DNA from: Daldinia sp. FL1419
Lineage: Eukaryota; Ascomycota; Sordariomycetes; Xylariales; Hypoxylaceae
Assembly (NCBI GenBank): GCA_025201765.1
Contig: MU623390.1
Coordinates: 1-64,000 of the forward strand
Length of the DNA stretch: 64,000 nucleotides
Direction of reading: 5' to 3'
A model generated the notes under the pieces. That model was not told where the DNA came from. It searched no databases and saw nothing but the letters and a program-made list of their open reading frames with translations. A program made the position numbers and the translations under genes. Shown here one piece after another: positions 57,475 to 64,000 of this stretch (position 1 is its first letter; the number at the start of each line of letters is the position of its first letter).

Positions 57475-58833
57475 ATGTCTCCCGAAAGTCTAGAAAAGCG
57501 ATTTACCGATCTACAGGACCGTCTTGCGCTTTTGCAGGATGCGACTAACCAGCTCAAAGTACTAATCGACCGTCTGGCCAACTTCAAATTCCAGCCTGGC
57601 TCCGTGCCCCTTGGCGCAGGCGAAGACGACAATGTCGGTTCCGAACTTAGCACGGAAATTAACCAAATATTGCGCGAGCAAGAGGAAGAGTTAGAGCTAT
57701 TACACGAAGAAATAATAGACATCCCTCCAGGAAAGCCAGGGGGTGGGTTACAACACGACAAAGACAGGTTGAAAGACGGCGCGACCCGTCTTGAAGAGGA
57801 GTTACAAAAGTACTACATGCAACCTAGTTATATATACAAATGTTAATTATTAATCTAACTTCTTTGTAGCTGTCGAAAGGCCTTTAGGAGAGCTCAGGTT
57901 TCGGCGAAGCGCAACATAGAACTAGCCCAACGGCAGGAACGCGAGCTTCTCTACGCCTCCTTTGCGAGCCCTCGATCCGGCGCTTCATCTCCCTTACCAT
58001 CTGCAGAAGCTTCATTACTACCGCCGAGTCGCCGGAAACCACGCGTTCGCGCAGAGATGACCAAGGAGGAGCAGATGCTTAGTGCGAGCAGCGACGTGAC
58101 GGAATCCATGCGCCGGACTCACGATCTAATGGCTGCCGAGCTTTCCAAGAGCGACTTTGCTCATAATACTTTAAGGGAGTCCACAGCTGCATTATCGCAG
58201 CTGTCGGAGAATTACTCGGGCTTGGATACCATGCTGTCGAATTCTAGAGCGCTACTCGGTACCTTGTTGAAAAGCCAGAAGACTGATACCTGGTATTTGC
58301 AGTCCGCTTTTTACTTACTAGTGGTCACTATCGGGTGGTTAATATTCCGGCGTCTACTTTGGGGTCCGACATGGTGGCTTGTCTGGTTACCCCTGAAACT
58401 TATATTCAAGAGCACGGTCGGCGTGTCTAATGCGGTCTCCCGGCGGAACGCCCAAGTATCAAGTCCCGACCTCGACCCTTTGGCAACACAATCTAGGTCA
58501 CCTCAGGTGCATATGAATAATGAAGGGGTCCAGACCGCGCAAGTCAGTTATCGATCAGAAGGGTCACGTGAGAGTACGGAGGCAAAGGACATCGTGGAGG
58601 AAGTCGATAGGATCATCAATAATGAGACGGTGGAAGAGGAAGAATCCCCCGAAGTGGAAGAGGATAGCAGACAGACAGAAGAAACGGAGAAGGGAGAAAC
58701 CGTGTTAAGGGAGCGCAACGAGGAGGAACCCCTTAATCCAAAGAAACGTATGATGGAAGCAGAAGTAGAAGAGGGACAAGACACTACCTTGCAGTCCTCT
58801 GATAGCGAAGAAAGACTCAAGGATGAGCTGTAA
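57475..58833 (+). CDS. SEC20: SNARE protein Sec20
   Basis: ER-resident Qb-SNARE of the Dsl1/Use1/Ufe1 complex for Golgi-to-ER COPI vesicle fusion. Exons 57475-57809 and 57870-58833 encode 432 residues; the 60-nt intron has a TCTAACT branch site. N-terminal coiled coil (LEKRFTDLQDRLALLQDATN), then CRKAFRRAQVSAKRNIE. The Sec20 SNARE domain (about 197-265) includes SSDVTESMRRTHDLMAAELS, FAHNTLRESTAALSQLSENY and LSNSRALLGTLLKSQKTDTW. A membrane segment (LQSAFYLLVVTIGWLIF) is followed by a second hydrophobic WWLVWLPLKLIF and an unusually long acidic lumenal tail. The protein ends in KDEL, an ER-retrieval signal corresponding to the HDEL of yeast Sec20, which supports the assignment. Confidence 0.92.
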
Positions 58834-60210
58834 CATTTAGAAACTCAATACCACACCATCGCCATTATGCGGCCCTTTATCGCCGCGCGGCATCCATATT
58901 CTATCTGTTTCGGCCGATATTAATCCTTCCCGCGCCGCCCTTTCAAGGCGCGCGTCCGCGGGAAGATGCTGTGAGCTTGAGGTTAAATATTTCCTTTGTT
59001 CCCCGGGGGAGAAAAGGGGGGGGGTAGGCTCGGACCGTTGTATTATTTGACTTGGGTCCGTACAATGAAAATGGAGTCTATGTAGTTGTTTTTTCTTCTT
59101 CTTGCGCGGCGCCGATCACAAAACCAGCCCATGGCAAGATGGATTATGTAGTTTGATGGAATTACCACGTAGCTTTCTTGCATAAACGTTATGTTGAGGC
59201 TGGAAATAAAAGAAAGAGATGGGAATTTAAGCAAAATAGATTTAATCCTCTGGTGCCCCGTGTTGTTTTTGCTTTTTTTTATTTATTTATTTTTTTGCTT
59301 CCTTTTCTAAATTTAGATGATACCTTTCCCAGCTCCTGTTCATAGCTTCTATTTCACCCCTACCTTACCTTGCTTTGCTCTGCCCCAGCATTAAATAGTA
59401 AAGCACGCAGCTGTAGCTTGATGGTTATAGCTTCATTTGTGCAGTAGTTTTTATTTCATCCTACTTATTCCATATCCCATGTCCCATTCCTCGCCATGAC
59501 CTTTGCCTTTCCCGTCCTCCTATCCCTCCTACGCCTAACCCGCAAAGAAGAAAAGGCTACGGCTATTTCGAAGAGAAGCAACAAAATCAAGAAGATATGG
59601 ATACAGCTTCGTACGGTACGTATGACTTGATTTAACTCATTCAACTTAGTTAAAAGATATCCTTCCATCCTTCCATCCTTCCATCTTTCCATCCATGTCA
59701 TCCATTCTAGGTACCTAGCCAACGCGACGCGACGCAAAACACGAAGCACAAACCGAGATCGCCAATCTTGCTAGCCGCAGGGAAGGGTTAGGGGGTATCA
59801 TCGTCATCCATCCAGCCGCCCTAACCAACCAAGTTCTATGTCCACGAAACGATCATGTATGACGCCGCGAACGTTTAGTAGTACAATTCCGAAGCGGCGG
59901 AACCAGAAACCCTTAAGACACGCACACGCAGACACACGACAACACACGTAGCGTGGCGCGTGAACGAAAAAAAGAAGAAGAAAAAAAGAATAAGGTAAGA
60001 GTGAGAGAAAAGAAATAGAGTCAAATTTAAATACATAAGATAGTGTGTCTACGCCCAAGTTCTAACGCAAGAAAAGCTTTTTGCTCGCGGTTATTGTTTT
60101 TTTCTACTTTCCCATTTCTACCACCCCGCTCCCCCCTTTCTAAGTTTGATAATCTCGTCTTCATATCTCCTCATCTCCCAGCTTTCTATCCTGTTAGATG
60201 ATATTCGGAT
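58834..60210. other. Convergent 3' region with GC hairpin
   Basis: 1.4 kb between SEC20 and the HMG-box gene. A perfect 9-bp inverted repeat cttcccgcg (58926-58934)/cgcgggaag (58957-58965), with an inner ggcgcg pairing, makes a stable hairpin about 95-130 nt after the SEC20 stop. T-rich runs at 59085 and 59270-59300, and ccttccat repeats near 59670. Minus frames at 59043-60058 are unsupported. Confidence 0.5.
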
Positions 60211-62104
60211 TTAGCTCCCGGAGGGGCTCTCTGTTCCCAGGATATTATCGAAATTAAACTCTGGATCCGGAACCAGGGTTTCCCAGTCGTCGGTCATTTT
60301 GGGGAGGTCGTCGTGCCATGTGGGACGCTCGTCGGGTATGGGGTGGTGTGAGGGGTTATGGAAGGAGGTTTGATCGTATTGTGGTTGATGATGCGAATCA
60401 TCGTTAACATGACCGCCCAGACCGCCCTGGTCTAGCGTGTAGTGAGGGAGTCCATCTGCTTGGGCTCCCATTGCCATGATACCGAGAGGCTCGAAGTGCT
60501 CATTACTTTGCTGGCCCATTAGCGACGGGTCTATGGGGTGATCGCTCATACGCGGATGTGGATGGGGCGGCGGCGGGTACGCAGATCCCATCATGTTGCC
60601 GTATTGGTCAACAGGGGAGCTGTGATACGAACCCACGGGAGAGTTTGCCTTATTCATATACACGTTCTCGACATACGGAGGCATTGCTGGTACCATGCGA
60701 GGGTCGGGATACGCCGATATATGGTTTGGGTACATTGGACGCATGTATTCGCTTGCTTGTTGATAATACTGGTTCGGCGCAAGCCCAGTCCCGTATTCAG
60801 CCGGACGGGGCTTGCCCGGGTTCGAATGATGGAACGAAGAAGGATGAGGTAGTCGTTGATGATGCATTACCGGCGAATGATATCCATACGCTTGTCTCAT
60901 TCCCGGTGGGCGATAATCAGCATCTGGATCATAGATTGGTCTCGAAGAGCTTCTCGACGGCGGGGCAGTATCCCAAGAATAATTTTCAAGGTCAGAACCC
61001 TCGTCTTCCGAATCTGGGGCGGTGGTACTGGCCCTAACGCCCTTCTTGTTCTTGGCCTTAGCCGGCGCGAACTTGTAGTCAGGAAAGGCGATGCCGTGAT
61101 TCGTGCGCTCAATCTTGGAGTATGCGTCGAATTTGTCTTTAAGAGACCTCGGCTCCATAGCCCAACTTACGCCACATATTCGTGAAATAACTTGGTGATT
61201 ATCGTGCTTTCTCCATTCCTTGGCTCGATTCTGGTAAGACTTTCGATATAACATGAAAGCATTCATCGGACGTTTCACCTTGCCATCCTTCGATTCTCTC
61301 ACTTCCTTTTGCCGTACATCCGCACCTCTATTCACATATTCTTCGATATTAGTGTCCTGCACTGTTGTGATATCTCTGACTAGTTCACTTAGAGGCGCGC
61401 TGAGTTCTACTGGTGGATCATCTTGACCCTTGGTCTTCTTCTTCTTCTTGGCGCCTGCGCCTTCTCCCCCTGACATCGGGGACCCTCTCTTAAGACCTCG
61501 AGAACTCATCATGGGCGTGCCTTCTCGTGTCCTGTTAATAGCTCTGCCGCTTCTTGTTCTAATGCCGTCTGTTTGTAATGGTGTAGGAGGTGAGCTTGCT
61601 GGAGTGCTATAAGCATTGTGCGGCGTCTTATTATATATAGCCAGACATTAGTATCGATTGACCACTGAAGTAACAGAACAATAGAGAACAAAAGCAAATC
61701 AAGTTGATTGTTTATCCATTGAAAAATTCCCATATCCTTTATTTCTAATAATAAGTACGTACCAATGACGAGCCTGTGTCAGGCAGTTGAGGATATGGGC
61801 TTGGCTCTATCTGATAATTCTGCTGTTGATACCCGCTATTGTATGACGTAGGGTGGTCGTATATAGGCATGGCCATCTGGTGTTGCTGTTGTTGCAGTGG
61901 TTCTCGCCGTTGCTGAGACGTGGGTGTCGGACTTGAGTATCGCGAAGGCGGATTCGAATTTATATGACTATGTACCTCGACGGATGGTGCTGTTGCATTA
62001 TGCTGGATAAGCTGCTGTAATTGGCCCCGGAGGACGTCGTCGGCGGTTGTAGAGGTAGGAGGGTTACTGATAGGTTCCGGTGATGAAGGGCCCGGCTTCT
62101 CCAT
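60211..62104 (-). CDS. HMG-box transcription factor, Ste11/FMF-1-like
   Basis: Two exons, 61763-62104 and 60211-61626, give 585 residues; the 136-nt intron has a GATACTAATG branch site and an AAG acceptor. Residues 1-150 are disordered and Gln/Pro-rich. The HMG box spans about 231-300: KVKRPMNAFMLYRKSYQNRA, KEWRKHDNHQVISRICGVSW, LKDKFDAYSKIERTNHG and FPDYKF, with the hydrophobic wedge and single-box layout of sequence-specific HMG proteins. EYVNRGADVRQKEV just before the box and the long His/Pro/Tyr-rich tail resemble the S. pombe Ste11/Neurospora FMF-1 class, regulators of sexual development; this subfamily placement is from memory and less sure than the domain. It is not a mating-type locus gene by context. 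Confidence 0.82.
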
Positions 62105-64000
62105 ATCATATGTTATTCCTAGTTGGCTTAATATGATATAAGAGGTGGCAAATGTCTGTAATTAATCCCTGAGGCAGACGGGGAGAAATGATGACGGCGA
62201 TAGAAGGGAAAAAGAAGTAAGATGCCTTCAGAAAGCTCTTGGCTTTTTCCCAATTACTAAAAAACAGGGGCGATGCACGCTCGCGTGTAGTAAAAACTAG
62301 AGAAGGTCTTGTCGATGTGTTTCTCGATTAGTTCCTCTCTCATTTGTACCTTTCTCCTAATGAACAGCCGGCTACCAGGTAGACTCCCCTAAACCTATCG
62401 TTAGCCAGAAGATAGATGCGCGATGTATCCCACGTTAACCCACCAATACCCTACACCTCTCAACTCAGATATGATACTAATAATTATGGCGAATTATTAT
62501 TTTCGAATATGAGTAAGGAACTGGGATGGCCGATATGATGAGCGTTAGTATAAGGAAGGACCGGTGTACGTCGGCCGTGTCGGCTCTGCCGTGACGTATA
62601 TTGATAAGCGGTCTATGACTTGTCTTTTCAGATGTCTCTGATAATTGGTTCGTAGCTACCTGGAAGCCGGCTGGAATTGTTAACCCAGAATATGGCGTAT
62701 GTAGTAAGGCTGAGGATGGAAAAATAAATAGCCTAAGTGAGGTCGAGAGAGACATACACAGCAGGGAGGTAGGAAGAGACGTTTCAAAACAGGAGTCAGT
62801 ATCTTATTGATTCAGATATCCTGGAATAATATCGAAGATGTATTTGGGGACTGATTGGGAGGCACCGCTTTTCAAGTTGTTCCAACTACAGAGGTGCTGG
62901 AGTTTTCATCTGGGTTTTCTTGATCTGCGAATGGGTAAGCATGGCTCCTCTAACCGCCCCTACAGTACACTCCTAATTTGCCACGACTAGGTTATCAAGT
63001 TGTATATTTCTATGAGCGAAGAAGTGGTAAGTGGTGTATGTGTGTGCAGACGACGTAAGCTACTCAGCTTAGTTCTAGCGTAGCCCATAGCCACAGGCAT
63101 AGATCTATCAGAAACCGGGTTTGTCTCTGATCGTGACACTGCAAGGCAAGGGGGTATGCAGCCGCATTCGGTCATGTGAGCCGGAGAGGAGAGAAAGACG
63201 AAGCATAGAAACCTGGAAGCACATACCTATTGCATGATATCTGCCTGATGGAATAATAATTTGTCCGCAATATTCTTTCTGTAGCAGTACCGCGGAGGGG
63301 TCTCCTTCACTTACCACTGCTTATGCGTGCGTACTTCCTCACTTTGTTTTGCTATTAAGCTTAGAGGATCGATGGAAAAAGCTGAACCAGAGTCTTGGGA
63401 TAGAGAGGTATGTGTAAGGCTTCTCTCTCTCTTCTCTCGGAGGGGTGAAGTAGGTAATTGATTGATGAACTCACGCCCCCTTTCTTAGTGGGTACAGCGA
63501 TGTAGGTAGGCACAACGACTTGCTGATTGATGCAGTCTTCCCGGCCTATGGACCGCACGACCTTCCTTTCTTTTCTTTGTTCCCGCTCCCTCGCTAAAGG
63601 AACTCTAGCTACCCACGTGCCGCGGAAGTAGCAAGAACCACTATCTCTGTAAGGCTGGCTATCGATGTGATCGTCCTTTTGGAATAGATCCTAGTTCCCG
63701 GGACCAAATAAGTCGACGAAACGCGTAGAAATTGATTTGGGTACCGAATGTGTAAAGTAGCTTGACTGTTGCTGAACATCCGCACAAGTATTCTTCCCTA
63801 TCCCTATCAACCCAACAAGATGTATAGCACGATATGCATGGAGGGATAGGTTAGTGTAAAGGACTAGATAGTGAACTACTGCTAGGCACGGTCTTTGTTG
63901 ACCCAACATGAACGATGAAAAGCAGCAATGAGTAACAAGTAACAACAAAAGAGAAACGTCTTCCTAAATTTCTCTTTCAGAGCAATATTCTTGGGGCTAT
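62105..64000. promoter_or_regulatory. Upstream region of the HMG-box gene, 1.9 kb
   Basis: No coding sequence supported to the window end; minus-strand frames at 62477-62755, 62987-63317 and 63361-63948 lack recognisable content. Ste11-type genes often have long regulatory 5' regions, so this may be its promoter and leader. Contains ctctctctcttctctc at about 63423. Confidence 0.45.

Noticed and set aside
60538..61185. Several plus-strand frames of 100-159 codons
   Set aside because: Antisense to the HMG-box gene exon 2.

Overview
The window comes from the nuclear genome of a filamentous ascomycete (Pezizomycotina), most likely a Sordariomycete. Genes carry short introns of about 45-140 nt with GT..AG ends and CTRAY-type branch sites. 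Two Zn(II)2Cys6 transcription factors are present. The left end is an extremely AT-rich, gene-free block of the kind made by repeat-induced point mutation (RIP). Assignment below subphylum is inference.

Layout. 1-8465 is the RIP-like AT block; it holds a decayed tandem repeat (1437-2060) and a hairpin followed by CTAG near its right edge. Then come SLD5 (GINS, -) and a nine-exon Zn2Cys6/Fungal_trans_2-type regulator (-) with a putative 6-nt microexon. A run of + strand housekeeping genes follows: a PPWD1-like WD40-cyclophilin, a FAR-17a/AIG1-like membrane protein, DAHP synthase, cytochrome c1 and an MBD4-like DNA glycosylase. Next are a small membrane protein (-), pyroglutamyl peptidase I (+), a YqjM-type old yellow enzyme (-), a doubtful small gene (-) and a BTB/POZ protein (+). 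The stretch 36.5-46.8 kb is gene-poor and has one large disordered hypothetical protein (-). RTG2 (+) and a second Zn2Cys6 regulator (-) converge at 48.8-49.4 kb. A 3.9 kb gene-poor stretch is followed by inorganic pyrophosphatase (+), mitochondrial ribosomal protein mL53 (-), the SNARE SEC20 ending in KDEL (+), and an HMG-box regulator resembling the Ste11/FMF-1 class (-).

The genes do not form one pathway. They are mostly conserved core functions: replication, splicing-associated prolyl isomerisation, aromatic amino-acid entry step, respiratory complex III, mitochondrial translation, retrograde signalling, Golgi-to-ER traffic and pyrophosphate removal. They sit next to AT-rich sequence. Intergenic DNA repeatedly carries a palindromic ACCTAGGT/TAGGTACCTA motif, concentrated in a 17-bp tandem array at 27612-27693. 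I saw no tRNA, rRNA, CRISPR array or intact transposon. I found no clear undescribed system; the most unusual items are the microexon, the MBD4-like enzyme beside RIP-type DNA, the in-phase decayed repeat and the possible Helitron end.
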